Under the pieces are notes generated by a model, which saw nothing but the letters and a program-made list of their open reading frames with translations, had not been told where the DNA came from and made no database searches. From contig NZ_CP136136.1 of assembly GCF_038024875.1 (NCBI RefSeq), positions 2,480,001 through 2,544,000 on the forward strand: a stretch of DNA of 64,000 bases, written 5' to 3'. The stretch is from Gordonia rubripertincta (GTDB lineage Bacteria; Actinomycetota; Actinomycetes; Mycobacteriales; Mycobacteriaceae). Of the stretch, positions 1 to 8,354 are shown one piece after another. The position numbers and the translations under genes are program-made. Numbering within the stretch: position 1 is the first letter of the stretch; every line of letters begins with the position of its first letter.

Positions 1-1186
1 TCGCCTCGGACCGGCAGCCCAGTTCGACGGATGCGCCCGGGCCCGCATGATTGACCGCATTGCTCATCAGGACGTCCAGCACCCGGATGAGGTCGTCCTC
101 GTCGAGCGCGGCGATCATCGACCGGGGTCGAGCCGACGGTAAGGCGATCGACGCCGACAGTCCCGCATCCGCGAACGCACCCGCCCAGAAGTCGTGACGA
201 TCGACCAACACCGTGGCGACGTCGCAGACGCCGGTGGCGGAGACTGCGAGCCGGGACTCGGCGGTGGCCAGGGCAAGCAGGTCCTCGACGATGCGGTCCA
301 GCCGATCGATCTCCACGAGCGTCTTCTCGTGTGACGCGAGCGATCGGCCGGTCAGGCCGAGGCCGAGCGTGTCGAGCCGAAATCGGACCGCGGCGAGCGG
401 ATTACGCAGTGCGTGAGCGGTGTCGGCCACCAGGCGGCGTTGGGCCGCGGTGGCGTTCTCGACGTCGTCGGCCATCGCGCCGAAGATGCGGGCCAGCTCA
501 CGGACCTCCGGCGGGCCGCTGCGCCGGGGATCACCGAGTCCGTCCGGCCTCGGTTCGGTCGCGTCCGGAACGTGGCCGCCGATGGACGCGCGCAGAGATC
601 GCACCCGGGTCGTCAACGCGGTGAGGGGGCGAACCGTCCACCGCGACAGTGCAACCGCGATCAGCGACCCCACCAGCAGCATGGTGAGGGCCCCACCGGC
701 GATCATCGCCCAGTACCTGGCGACATCCCGTTTCGCCGCCGACGTCGATGCCGCGATGACAACCGCACCGTCGACCTGGCTGCCCGTACCGATCGGCTGA
801 GAAACCAGCACCGATGCGGGCGACCAGGGCGTCAGTCCCGACGAGATCCGGGTGCGCTGGTTGCGCAGTGCCTCGGACACCGCCTCGGCGACCTCCGGCG
901 ACCGGGCCGAGAGGCCGGCCGAGGCACGCGTCGCGCCGGCTCGATCGACCACCACGACGTCCTCGCCGTAGAGGGCGCTGTAGCGCTCGACAGCCTGCTG
1001 CAGCTCGGTACCCCGGATCTCCGGTTCGCGATCGGCGAGGTCGGCGAAGTAGGTCGCGGACGCGATTCGGCTTTCGGTGAACCGTTGCAGCCGTTCACGA
1101 CTCACCGTCGTCGCCAGGGGGACGGCCAATCCCAGGACCACGATCGCCGAATAGGCGACGAGGACGAGCAGCACACGCCGCCACAT
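1..1186 (-). CDS. Two-component sensor histidine kinase (C-terminus cut by window edge)
   Basis: Membrane histidine kinase that would autophosphorylate and pass phosphate to the response regulator encoded just upstream. Reading leftwards from the ATG at 1186, 395 codons are visible before the window ends. Residues about 5-25 and 159-181 are membrane helices flanking an extracytoplasmic sensor of about 130 residues. A HAMP-like linker follows, then a HisKA H-box (DTAHALRNPLAAVRF, His about 258) and the start of the HATPase N-box (near VLMSNAVNHAG). The rest of the ATPase lies outside. The H-box has Ala-Leu-Arg-Asn-Pro rather than the commoner Glu-Leu-Arg-Thr-Pro. The gene starts 3 bp after the regulator's stop, so the two are an operon. 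The signal sensed is unknown. Confidence 0.9.
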   Translation of the reverse strand, partial: MWRRVLLVLVAYSAIVVLGLAVPLATTVSRERLQRFTESRIASATYFADLADREPEIRGTELQQAVERYSALYGEDVVVVDRAGATRASAGLSARSPEVAEAVSEALRNQRTRISSGLTPWSPASVLVSQPIGTGSQVDGAVVIAASTSAAKRDVARYWAMIAGGALTMLLVGSLIAVALSRWTVRPLTALTTRVRSLRASIGGHVPDATEPRPDGLGDPRRSGPPEVRELARIFGAMADDVENATAAQRRLVADTAHALRNPLAAVRFRLDTLGLGLTGRSLASHEKTLVEIDRLDRIVEDLLALATAESRLAVSATGVCDVATVLVDRHDFWAGAFADAGLSASIALPSARPRSMIAALDEDDLIRVLDVLMSNAVNHAGPGASVELGCRSEA

Positions 1187-1189
1187 CGC

Positions 1190-1852
1190 TCAGGAGCCCC
1201 AGCGGTAGCCGTACCCGCGGATCGTCTCGATCACGCCGGGTCTGCCGAGCTTCGCTCGCAGTGCGGTCATATGGACGTCGAGGCTGCGGGAGATCGCGAC
1301 GTAGGCGTCGCCCCAGATCGCATCCATCAACTGTTCGCGGCTCACCGCCTCGCCTCGGCGTGCGACGAGGTGCGCGAGGAGTTCGAACTCCTTCGGAGTC
1401 AGGGCCACGTCGGCGCCGGCCACGGTGACCCGTCGCGCGTCGAGGTCGACCGTGATGGCGCCGGTCGATATCTGTCGGCCCGCGGCGGCCGGCGCGTCGG
1501 CGACCCGCCGCCGGGCGGCCACCTCCAGACGCGCCATCAGCTCGCCGAGCCGGGCCGGTTTGACCACATAGTCGTCGGCGCCCCCGCGTAGTGCCCGGAC
1601 CACCGAACGTTCGTCGTCCCGCGCAGTGAGAACCACGACCGGCAGCCGGCTGACCGACCGCAACCGGCGCAACACGGTCAGGCCGTCCTCGTCCGGTAAC
1701 CCCAGATCCAGAAGGGCGAGGTCGAAGTCGCGGTGACCGAGCAGGAGGTCGGCCCCTCGACGCATCCGGCGGGGCTCGTGTCCGACCTCGATCAGGGCAT
1801 CGACGAGGGCATCACCGACCCCGTCGTCGTCCTCTACCACCGCGATACGCAT
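1190..1852 (-). CDS. OmpR/PhoB-type response regulator
   Basis: Cytoplasmic DNA-binding regulator of 220 residues, partner of the adjacent histidine kinase. The receiver domain (about 1-115) has the acidic pair near EDDD, phospho-acceptor Asp49 (LLDLGLPDEDG), the conserved Thr in VLTARDD and the Lys in VVKPARLGE. The winged-helix domain (about 125-220) ends in the typical RGYGYRWGS. The ATG at 1852 is preceded by TACCGT with a 6-nt spacer and no Shine-Dalgarno sequence, so it is probably a leaderless start. Regulon unknown; the two-component call is firm. Confidence 0.93.
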   Translation of the reverse strand: MRIAVVEDDDGVGDALVDALIEVGHEPRRMRRGADLLLGHRDFDLALLDLGLPDEDGLTVLRRLRSVSRLPVVVLTARDDERSVVRALRGGADDYVVKPARLGELMARLEVAARRRVADAPAAAGRQISTGAITVDLDARRVTVAGADVALTPKEFELLAHLVARRGEAVSREQLMDAIWGDAYVAISRSLDVHMTALRAKLGRPGVIETIRGYGYRWGS

Positions 1853-1858
1853 CGGCCC

Positions 1859-1864
1859 ACGGTA
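1859..1864 (-). promoter_or_regulatory. -10 hexamer TACCGT, leaderless start of the response regulator
   Basis: TACCGT (TANNNT type) ends 6 nt before the ATG at 1852, putting the transcription start at or next to the start codon. Confidence 0.45.
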
Positions 1865-1922
1865 CGACAGCGGGTGACCGGAGAACCGGCGCCACCTCGC
1901 GGGTGGACTGTGACGAACAGGG

Positions 1923-2040
1923 TCAGAGGGCGATCTGCCGGTTCACGTCCTCGTTGAGCCGGTAGACGGCCTTGCCCTCGAGGACGTCGAAGACAATCCA
2001 TCGTGCGAACGCGGTGCGTGGGATGACGGCCACGCCGAGC
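1923..2040 (-). pseudogene. Shrunken remnant of a ureidoglycine aminohydrolase gene
   Basis: A decayed partial copy of the intact aminohydrolase gene at 2792-3604. The last 28 nt (from the TCA stop complement at 1923) match the intact 3' end with 2 differences. The adjoining stretch, about 1950-1986, matches the segment encoding VLEGKAVYRLN almost exactly. In one minus-strand frame the remnant reads VIPRTAFARWIVFDV, then LEGKAVYRLN, then EDVNRQIAL. These correspond to separated parts of the intact protein (VIPRGVLRDIVTSV, LEGKAVYRLN, KDVNRQIVL) joined after internal deletions. The two C-terminal matches are clear; the N-terminal one is weaker. No function expected. Confidence 0.7.
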
Positions 2041-2071
2041 GGCGTCGCCCGTGCGGTGGGAGGCTGGTCCG

Positions 2072-2683
2072 GTGGAGAGACTCGATCAGGGTTCCCCGAC
2101 GACGGTCCTTCTGTGGTGGATACCCGTGGGCGCGGGCGGGCAGGTTGCGCGCCGTACCAGCCGGTGGTGGGAACTGGCACGCGCACGACTGGCCCGCCGT
2201 GCGCCTCATCAGCTCTTTCATGCCGCTCTCGAGATCGCGGTCGATGGCACGCGGTTCGTCATCGAGATGGCGCCGGCGTGGAGTGGACCCCAGGGGACGG
2301 ACCGCGGTGTGGCAGTAACCGGCCCGGTAGGAGTGCGAGCTCTGGGGCACTGGCGCCTCTTTCGATATGAGGTCAGGTGCTGGCCCGACGGAACGATCCC
2401 TGACCTGCGCTGGGCTGTGGGCGGGCCGGTGATCCTCACGACCGACCGTGCGACGGCGCGGACCATTGTCGGCAACGTTCGCGACGTGCCGCCGTTGACC
2501 TGGGGGCGAAACGTCGAGCCCGCAGACGACATGTGGAACTCGAACTCGGTGGTGTCCTGGCTCCTTGTCACCGCGGGTATCCCGACGTCGACGGTGGTCC
2601 CGCCTGCCGGCGGTTCGGCGCCGGGTTGGCAGGCAGGACTGGCGCTCGGCGCAGGCGGCCGGCCGGAGTCGGCCACACCATAG
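2072..2683 (+). CDS. Conserved actinobacterial hypothetical protein
   Basis: About 203 residues, no recognised catalytic motif, no signal peptide or membrane segment. The sequence has the look of an actinobacterial family of unknown function: LLWWIPVGAGG near the N-terminus, a central FVIEMAP, RLFRYEVRCW, a Trp-Asn-Ser-Asn segment (MWNSNSVVSWLL) and PPAGGSAPGWQAGL near the C-terminus. The rich Trp and Asn content suggests a folded enzyme-like domain. I chose the GTG at 2072 because GGAGG lies 8 nt upstream; a GTG at 2051 in the same frame is the alternative. It stands alone between the aminohydrolase remnant and a strong terminator. Confidence 0.75.
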   Translation: MERLDQGSPTTVLLWWIPVGAGGQVARRTSRWWELARARLARRAPHQLFHAALEIAVDGTRFVIEMAPAWSGPQGTDRGVAVTGPVGVRALGHWRLFRYEVRCWPDGTIPDLRWAVGGPVILTTDRATARTIVGNVRDVPPLTWGRNVEPADDMWNSNSVVSWLLVTAGIPTSTVVPPAGGSAPGWQAGLALGAGGRPESATP

Positions 2684-2731
2684 TCGGCGTCGGGACATGA
2701 CGCGGCCGCGGCGAGAAGCCGGTCCTCCGAT

Positions 2732-2773
2732 GACGAGGCGCCCCCGTGTGTTCCCACACCGGGGCGCCTCGTC
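2732..2773. terminator. Bidirectional intrinsic terminator hairpin
   Basis: A 19-bp stem with a single mismatch (arms 2732-2750 and 2755-2773) around a TTCC loop, lying between convergent genes ending at 2683 and 2792. It should stop transcription from both sides. Confidence 0.85.
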
Positions 2774-2791
2774 GTTCTGTAATCACTTGCG

Positions 2792-3604
2792 TCAGAGCAC
2801 GATCTGCCGGTTCACGTCCTTGTAGAGCAGGTACCGGAAGTCCGACGGTCCGCCGGCGTAGCAGGCCTGGGGGCAGAAGGCGCGCAGCGACATGTAGTCG
2901 CCTTCCTGGACCTCGACCCAGTCGCCGTTGAGGCGGTAGACGGCCTTGCCCTCGAGGACGTAGAGGCCGTGTTCCATCACGTGGGTCTCGGCGAAGGGGA
3001 TCGACCCGCCCGGCTTGAAGGTGACGACGTTGACGTGCATGTCGTAGGCCAGGTCCTGCGGGTCGAGCATCCGGGTGGTGCTCCACGCGTCGGTGTCGGG
3101 CATGGGGGAGGGCTCGATGTCGCGCTCGTTGCCGAACTTCGGGGTCGGGGTGTGACCCGCGATCGGCTGGTAGCGCTTGCGGATCCAATGGAACGTCGTG
3201 GTGGCGTCGCTGCGGTTGTGCGCCGACCATGCGGTGCCTGCGGGCAGGAAGGCGAACCCGCCCTCGGTCAGCGTGTGCTCCTCACCGGCGACGGTGACCG
3301 CCAGCGTGCCCGCGGTGACGAAGAGGAATCCCTCGACCTCCGGCTGCGGTTCCGGTGCCTCCGATCCGCCGCCCGGCGCGACTTCGACGATCGACTGCGA
3401 GAAGGTCTGCGCGCCACCGGGAACCGGGCTGTTGATCACCCAGGCGCGGGTGCCGGTCCATTCGGGGAAGACCGAGGTGACGATGTCGCGGAGCACGCCG
3501 CGCGGGATCACCGTGTAGGCCTCGGTGACGATGGCGCGGTCGGAGAGCAGATCGGTCTGCGGCGGGAGTCCACCGGCGGGGGTGTAGTACGGGGAGACGG
3601 TCAT
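2792..3604 (-). CDS. (S)-ureidoglycine aminohydrolase, bicupin
   Basis: Cytoplasmic bicupin of 270 residues expected to convert (S)-ureidoglycine to (S)-ureidoglycolate and ammonia in allantoin use. Both cupin domains are visible. The first (about 60-150) includes GFLFVTAGTLAV and FAFLPAGTAWSAHN. The second (about 190-270) has the metal-site pattern FAETHVMEHGLYVLEGKAVYRLN followed by AFCPQACYAGG. The start MTVSPYYTPAGG at 3604 has GAGGAC upstream; an upstream in-frame extension lacks family character. It follows the aldolase-like gene by 46 bp in the same direction, so the pair is probably one IclR-controlled operon. Confidence 0.88.
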   Translation of the reverse strand: MTVSPYYTPAGGLPPQTDLLSDRAIVTEAYTVIPRGVLRDIVTSVFPEWTGTRAWVINSPVPGGAQTFSQSIVEVAPGGGSEAPEPQPEVEGFLFVTAGTLAVTVAGEEHTLTEGGFAFLPAGTAWSAHNRSDATTTFHWIRKRYQPIAGHTPTPKFGNERDIEPSPMPDTDAWSTTRMLDPQDLAYDMHVNVVTFKPGGSIPFAETHVMEHGLYVLEGKAVYRLNGDWVEVQEGDYMSLRAFCPQACYAGGPSDFRYLLYKDVNRQIVL

Positions 3605-3650
3605 CGTGGTGTCCTCTTCGGCGGATGGATGGTCGTGGGGGCTTGCGGTC

Positions 3651-4919
3651 TCAGGCGGCGGGCGGCCGGTGGAGTGCGAGGTCACGCACCTTCGCGATGG
3701 GCAGATCCGTTGCGGCTTCGACCTCGTCGACGGTCAGCGCGCCGCACACCTCACCGCGGCGGATGAAGCCGGCGAGGGCGCGGGCGGTCGCGGGTTCGTC
3801 GAGCACCGACGAGGAGACCTTGTGCGCATAGTTGCGCAGACGCTCTGCGGCGGAGTCGAATCCATCGCGGTAGAAGGCGTACGTCGCCAGGAAGCGGGTG
3901 ACCAGCTGGGCCGGGTGGAGATCCCAGCCCTGATAGAAACCTCGCTCGAGGTGGCGGCGGACCAGTCGCGAGTGCAAGGCCCAACCGGCTTCGACGGCCT
4001 CGCGGTCGCCGACCGGGAGGATGTTGGTCGACCCGTCCGACAGGCGCACACCGGTGCCGGCTGCGGCCAGCTGCATCACGGCCTTCGCGTGATCGGCGGC
4101 CGGATGTTCCATCGACTGGTAGGCGGCGGCGATGCCGAGGGACGCGGAGTAGTCGTAGGTCCCGTAGTGCAGCGCGGTCACCCGCCCCTCGCCGGCGTGG
4201 ATCATCTTCGCGACCGGCGCCGAACCGTCGACACCCATCACCGATTGCGGGGTCTCCACCTGGATCTCGAAGCCGACCCGTCCGTCCGGCAGCCCGTGGA
4301 CGCGCTCGAGCTCGCGGGTGACGGCGACCATCGCGGCCACCTGATCGGTCGAGGTCACCTTCGGCAGGGTCAGAGTCAGGCCGGCCGGGAGGTCGCCGGT
4401 GTCGGCGAGTCCGGAGATGAACAGGTCGAGGGTGCGCAGGCCACGAGCCCGTACATCGGCCTCGAAGCACTTGAAGCGGATGCCGATGAACGGCGGTGCG
4501 GTGTCGCCGGCGTCGCGGATCGCGGCGACGGCAGCCGCCACGGCCGCGTCCTCCTCGTCGTCGGAACGGACGCCGTAGCCGTCCTCGAAGTCGACGCGCA
4601 GATCCTCGATGGGCTCGGTGCGCAGCTTCGACTCGACGAGGGTCGCGAGTTCGGTTGCGGTCGAATCGGTTCGGGCGACGGTCGCGCGGGCGATCGCGTC
4701 GAGGCCACCGTGTTCGGCGGCCGTCTCCAGCGCCGTGCGGCCCCACTCCCGGGCGAGGTCTGCGGAATACCGGTCGGCGGGAACGTAGACGGTGTGGACC
4801 GGCTGCCGGCTGCCGTCGTCACCGGGGTACCTCTCGGACAGGAGGGCGTCCGCGGGGGCGAGAGCTGTCTCGACCTCGGCCAGGAAGGCCGCACCGAGGC
4901 GGCCGGGCTGCACGCTCAT
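3651..4919 (-). CDS. DUF6986-type aldolase/citrate-lyase-like protein
   Basis: A 422-residue protein of the HpcH/HpaI/citrate-lyase TIM-barrel type (DUF6986 by resemblance), usually found beside allantoin genes in actinomycetes; its substrate is not established. Family-like segments include LRVDFEDGYGVRSDDEE (acidic metal-site region, about 107-123), FIGIRFKCFEADVRARGL, FEIQVETPQSVMG and LHYGTYDYSASLGIA. GGAGG lies 7 nt before the ATG at 4919. First gene of the leftward operon with the aminohydrolase and divergent from the IclR gene. A role in clearing the glyoxylate-level product of ureidoglycolate is only inference from context. Confidence 0.8.
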   Translation of the reverse strand: MSVQPGRLGAAFLAEVETALAPADALLSERYPGDDGSRQPVHTVYVPADRYSADLAREWGRTALETAAEHGGLDAIARATVARTDSTATELATLVESKLRTEPIEDLRVDFEDGYGVRSDDEEDAAVAAAVAAIRDAGDTAPPFIGIRFKCFEADVRARGLRTLDLFISGLADTGDLPAGLTLTLPKVTSTDQVAAMVAVTRELERVHGLPDGRVGFEIQVETPQSVMGVDGSAPVAKMIHAGEGRVTALHYGTYDYSASLGIAAAYQSMEHPAADHAKAVMQLAAAGTGVRLSDGSTNILPVGDREAVEAGWALHSRLVRRHLERGFYQGWDLHPAQLVTRFLATYAFYRDGFDSAAERLRNYAHKVSSSVLDEPATARALAGFIRRGEVCGALTVDEVEAATDLPIAKVRDLALHRPPAA

Positions 4920-4942
4920 GAGGAGTCCTCCGTCGATCCGAT

Positions 4943-4956
4943 GGAAAAATAATTCC
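4943..4956. promoter_or_regulatory. Candidate IclR-type operator
   Basis: GGAA-N6-TTCC with an AT-rich centre, in the 150-bp divergent gap between the aldolase-like and IclR genes. IclR-family sites often show this form. It sits just upstream of the aldolase ribosome-binding site. Binding is inferred. Confidence 0.4.
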
Positions 4957-5069
4957 GCAGAGTGGAGTTTACCTGAAAGAGTCCACGTCGCCAGTCGCAG
5001 GTGGGCATGGACACCAATTGTGGTTTCACATCATGGAACGTAATCTTGGGCCGAACTGTGGAGGTGGCA

Positions 5070-5831
5070 ATGGCGGGTAACTCGGGTGGCGTCCAGTCGG
5101 TCGAGCGCGCTTTCGAGCTGCTCGAACTCATCGGACGCGCCGGTGGTGAGTGCTCCCTGAGTCATCTGTCGTCGGAGTCGCCGCTGCCGCCGCCGACCAT
5201 TCATCGGTTGCTGCGCACGCTCGTGGGCATCGGATACGTCCGGCAACTGCCGAACCGGTCGTATGCGCTGGGCCCGCGGCTCATCCGCCTCGGCGAGGTG
5301 GCCAACCGTCAACTGGGCGCGGTGGCCGCACCGGTACTGGGTTCGCTCGTCGCCGAACTCAGTGAGACCGCGAGCCTTGCCGTGCTCGACGGCGACATGG
5401 TCATCTACGTGGCGCAGGTTCCGTCACCGCACAGCATGCGCACCAACAACGAGGTCGGGCGTCGGGTGACCATGCACAACACCGCGGTCGGCAAGGCGGT
5501 CCTTGCCGAACTCGACGACGCGCGCATCCTCAAGCACGTCACCCAGGCCGGACTCACACCCGCCACCGAGTGGAGCGTCACCTCGTTGTCCGGTGTCTTC
5601 GCGGCCGTCGAGCGGGTGCGCGCAGAGGGCGTCGCCACCGACGAGCAGGAGTACGAGGTCGGGGTCTGCGGCATGGCCGTCGCCGTACCCGGTGCGCCGA
5701 CGCCGATGGCGGTCGGCATCTCGGGCCCGGTGGCCAGGTTCGACGAGGGTCTGCGCGCGCGGGCGGTCGGCGCTCTGCGGGCGGCGGCCGACACCATCTC
5801 CGAGGCCCTCATCGGTGCGAAGGAGTCGTAG
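5070..5831 (+). CDS. IclR-family transcriptional regulator
   Basis: A 253-residue regulator with an N-terminal winged helix (about 10-70: VQSVERAFELLELI, then PPTIHRLLRTLVGIGYVRQ) and a C-terminal IclR effector domain (about 85-250: GKAVLAEL, DEQEYEVGVCGMAVAVPG). The start at 5070 is supported by GGAGGTGG just upstream; an in-frame ATG at 5001 would add residues unlike the family. Divergent from the ureidoglycine operon and therefore its likely regulator; the effector could be an allantoin-pathway metabolite such as glyoxylate or ureidoglycolate (inference). Its 3' end converges with the kinase gene 23 bp away. Confidence 0.92.
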   Translation: MAGNSGGVQSVERAFELLELIGRAGGECSLSHLSSESPLPPPTIHRLLRTLVGIGYVRQLPNRSYALGPRLIRLGEVANRQLGAVAAPVLGSLVAELSETASLAVLDGDMVIYVAQVPSPHSMRTNNEVGRRVTMHNTAVGKAVLAELDDARILKHVTQAGLTPATEWSVTSLSGVFAAVERVRAEGVATDEQEYEVGVCGMAVAVPGAPTPMAVGISGPVARFDEGLRARAVGALRAAADTISEALIGAKES

Positions 5832-5854
5832 GCGCTCTCGATCGTGCGGTGACG

Positions 5855-8230
5855 TCAGATGGTGAGCTTCGTCGGTGAGGTGCGGTTGGCCGAGTCGCCG
5901 CTCGAGCCGTCACCGATCTGGCCGTCGTTGTTGAAGCCCCAGCACCACACCGACCCCGAGGCCATCGCGCACGACGTGCCGTTGCCGGTCGAGATCGAGG
6001 TGGCTTCGGTCAGGCTGCTGACCTCGCGGGGGATCTTCACCGAGCCGCCGCTGGAGCCGAGCTGGCTGCGGTCGTTGTCGCCCCAGCACCAGGCCTTCCC
6101 GTCGGCGACCGCACAGGTGGTTCCCCAGTCGGTGGAGATGGCCGACGCCTTGGAGATGGTGTTCACCTTGGTGGGCGTCGTGCGCGGTTCGGCGGTGCCG
6201 TTGCCGATCTGGCCGTAGGCGTTGGCACCCCAGCAGTACGCGTCTCCGCCGGCGATCGCGCAGGCCGTCTGGAAGTACGTGCTGGTGTTGGTGGCCGGGT
6301 CGTTGTCGTCGTCGGGGGCCGACTCGTGGTAGCCGCCGAGGGTGATGTCGGTGACCTCGCCGAGCCCGCCGACCTTCACCGGCGCCGACCGTTGGGTGGT
6401 GCTGCCGTCGCCGATCTGACCGCTGTCGTTGTTGCCCCAGCAGAATGCCGAACCGTCGGACACGGCGCAGGTGGTGCCGTAGGCGGTGGTGATGTCGGTG
6501 ACGGCGCCGAGGCCCGGGACCTTGGTCGGGACCGAGACGGCGTCGGTGCCGCCGGTGCCCAGCTGGCCGTACTCGTTGTTCCCCCAGCAGTAGGCGTCGG
6601 TGCCGGCGACCGCGCAACTGGTGCCCCAGCCGGTGGTGATCGCCTTCACCTCGGAGAGCGTGCCGACCTTGGTCGCGGTGTCGACGGTGTTGCCGTCGGA
6701 GCCGTTGCCGACCTCGCCGTAGTGGTTGTTGCCCCAGCACCACGCCTCGCCGGCGGCGACCGCGCACGCCGTGCCGACGTACTTGTTCTCACCGGTGAGG
6801 TAACCGCCGACGGAGACCGACGCCGCGTCGGTGACACCGCCGACCGTGGCCGGACGACTGTGGGGAGTGGTCGTCCCGTCTCCGAGCTGGCCGGTCGTGT
6901 TGTCTCCCCAGCAGTTCACGGTTTCGTTGACGATCGCGCAGCTGGTGCCGAAGTTGGTGCTCACCAAAGGCTGGGCGACGGTGGCCTTCTCGGAATCGTC
7001 GGCGGTGCCGCTCAGCAGGACCAGCCCGGCGATCGCACCGATGACGACGACCAGCACGGCACCCAGGACGCCGGCGACGATCAGGCCGGTGCGCTTCTTC
7101 TTCGGCGGTGTCCCCGGGTAACCGGCCTGCGCGTACGGCATCGAACCCTGCGGTTGTGAACTGTAAAGAGGTTGCGGCCCAGAAGCATTCGGCCGTGATA
7201 TGTTCGCGGTCGTGCCGGGCCCCGAGGGGTGGTTCATCACCGGCTGCGGGCCGGACGGGCCGGTCATCGTCGGTTGCGGCGGCGGGGTGTACTGCCCGAA
7301 GGGTTGGCCGAACGGCTGTTGCGGGGCCGACGGTGCGCCGGTGCTGCCGCCGACCAGCGTGGGCGGGGGAACCGATGCGGCCGCGATCGTATTCCCCTGC
7401 GCCGAAGGCGATTCGATCGCCGACTTGAGGGCGGCGGCAAAACTGCGGCAGTCGGGGTAGCGGGCCGCCGGGTCCTTGGCGAGCGCACGCTGGAAGACCG
7501 GGTCGAGATGTGCGAGGTCGCCGCGCAACTGGCCGATGTGGGGGACCGGCCGCTGGATGTGACCGAGCATCACCGACGGCTCGGACTGCCCGACGAACGG
7601 GGGTTGTCCGGCGAGCAGTGCGTAGGCGGTGCAGGCCAGCGAGTACTGATCGGAACGTGCTGTCGCGTCGGCACCTTCGAGGGTTTCCGGTGCGGAGAAC
7701 GCGACGGTCCCGATGAACGAGTGGGTGCCGGTCAGGTTGGCCGAACCGGCGAGCTTCGCGATGCCGAAGTCGAGGACGAGGGCGCGATCGATCACCCCCG
7801 AGGCGGGGTCGCGGGTGACGAGGATGTTGGCGGGCTTGATGTCCCGGTGCACCACCTGATGACGGTGTGCGTAGTCGAGGGCGTCGGCGACCTGGGTGAC
7901 GACCGTCGACACCTCGGCCGGCCTCAGTCGCTCTTCGGTGAGGTCCTTGCCCTCCACGTAGCTCATCGAGAACCACGGCGAACCGTCCTCGATCCCGTAC
8001 TGGTGGATCGTGATGATGCTGCGGTGGTCGAGTTTCGCGGTGGTCTTCGCCTCGTTGGTGAAGCGCTGGTTGAACCCGGGCTGTGCGCTGACGGCGGTCG
8101 AGATGACCTTCAACGCCTCACGCCGCTCGAGTTGCAGGTTCTCGACGAGATACACCTCGCCCATGCCACCGGCACCCAGCTGGGAGATTACTCGGTAGCC
8201 GGCGATGTGGGTGCCCGGACTCAGCGGCAC
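5855..8230 (-). CDS. Receptor Ser/Thr protein kinase with C-terminal RCC1-like propeller (copy A)
   Basis: A 791-residue membrane kinase. The N-terminal kinase domain (about 10-270) carries the glycine loop GAGGMG (19-24), Lys41, HRD (128-130) in VVHRDIKPANILVT and DFG (154-156). A Pro/Gln-rich linker (about 280-370) leads to one membrane helix (about 375-403). The outer part holds seven RCC1-like repeats, each with a Cys-Ala-Ile/Val core and a [WYFN]CWG[DN/AN/FN] motif plus GQ[LI]G[DN]G, so a seven-bladed propeller with a cysteine pair in nearly every blade is expected. GTG start with GAGGT upstream. A paralogue lies immediately upstream in the same direction. Ligand and substrates unknown. 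Confidence 0.92.
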   Translation of the reverse strand: MPLSPGTHIAGYRVISQLGAGGMGEVYLVENLQLERREALKVISTAVSAQPGFNQRFTNEAKTTAKLDHRSIITIHQYGIEDGSPWFSMSYVEGKDLTEERLRPAEVSTVVTQVADALDYAHRHQVVHRDIKPANILVTRDPASGVIDRALVLDFGIAKLAGSANLTGTHSFIGTVAFSAPETLEGADATARSDQYSLACTAYALLAGQPPFVGQSEPSVMLGHIQRPVPHIGQLRGDLAHLDPVFQRALAKDPAARYPDCRSFAAALKSAIESPSAQGNTIAAASVPPPTLVGGSTGAPSAPQQPFGQPFGQYTPPPQPTMTGPSGPQPVMNHPSGPGTTANISRPNASGPQPLYSSQPQGSMPYAQAGYPGTPPKKKRTGLIVAGVLGAVLVVVIGAIAGLVLLSGTADDSEKATVAQPLVSTNFGTSCAIVNETVNCWGDNTTGQLGDGTTTPHSRPATVGGVTDAASVSVGGYLTGENKYVGTACAVAAGEAWCWGNNHYGEVGNGSDGNTVDTATKVGTLSEVKAITTGWGTSCAVAGTDAYCWGNNEYGQLGTGGTDAVSVPTKVPGLGAVTDITTAYGTTCAVSDGSAFCWGNNDSGQIGDGSTTQRSAPVKVGGLGEVTDITLGGYHESAPDDDNDPATNTSTYFQTACAIAGGDAYCWGANAYGQIGNGTAEPRTTPTKVNTISKASAISTDWGTTCAVADGKAWCWGDNDRSQLGSSGGSVKIPREVSSLTEATSISTGNGTSCAMASGSVWCWGFNNDGQIGDGSSGDSANRTSPTKLTI

Positions 8231-8354
8231 GGCGACACCTCTTTCTTGGTGGAGAACTCGGACTCATGGCGGACGTACGCTGGGACGATACCCACGCGGC
8301 ACCGGCCTGGGGCACCCTTCAACCGGATGACCGACGAGTGGATGACGGCCATGT

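Noticed and set aside
3606..4952. Long plus-strand open frame opposite the DUF6986 gene
   Set aside because: Antisense shadow with no family features; the minus-strand protein is well supported.
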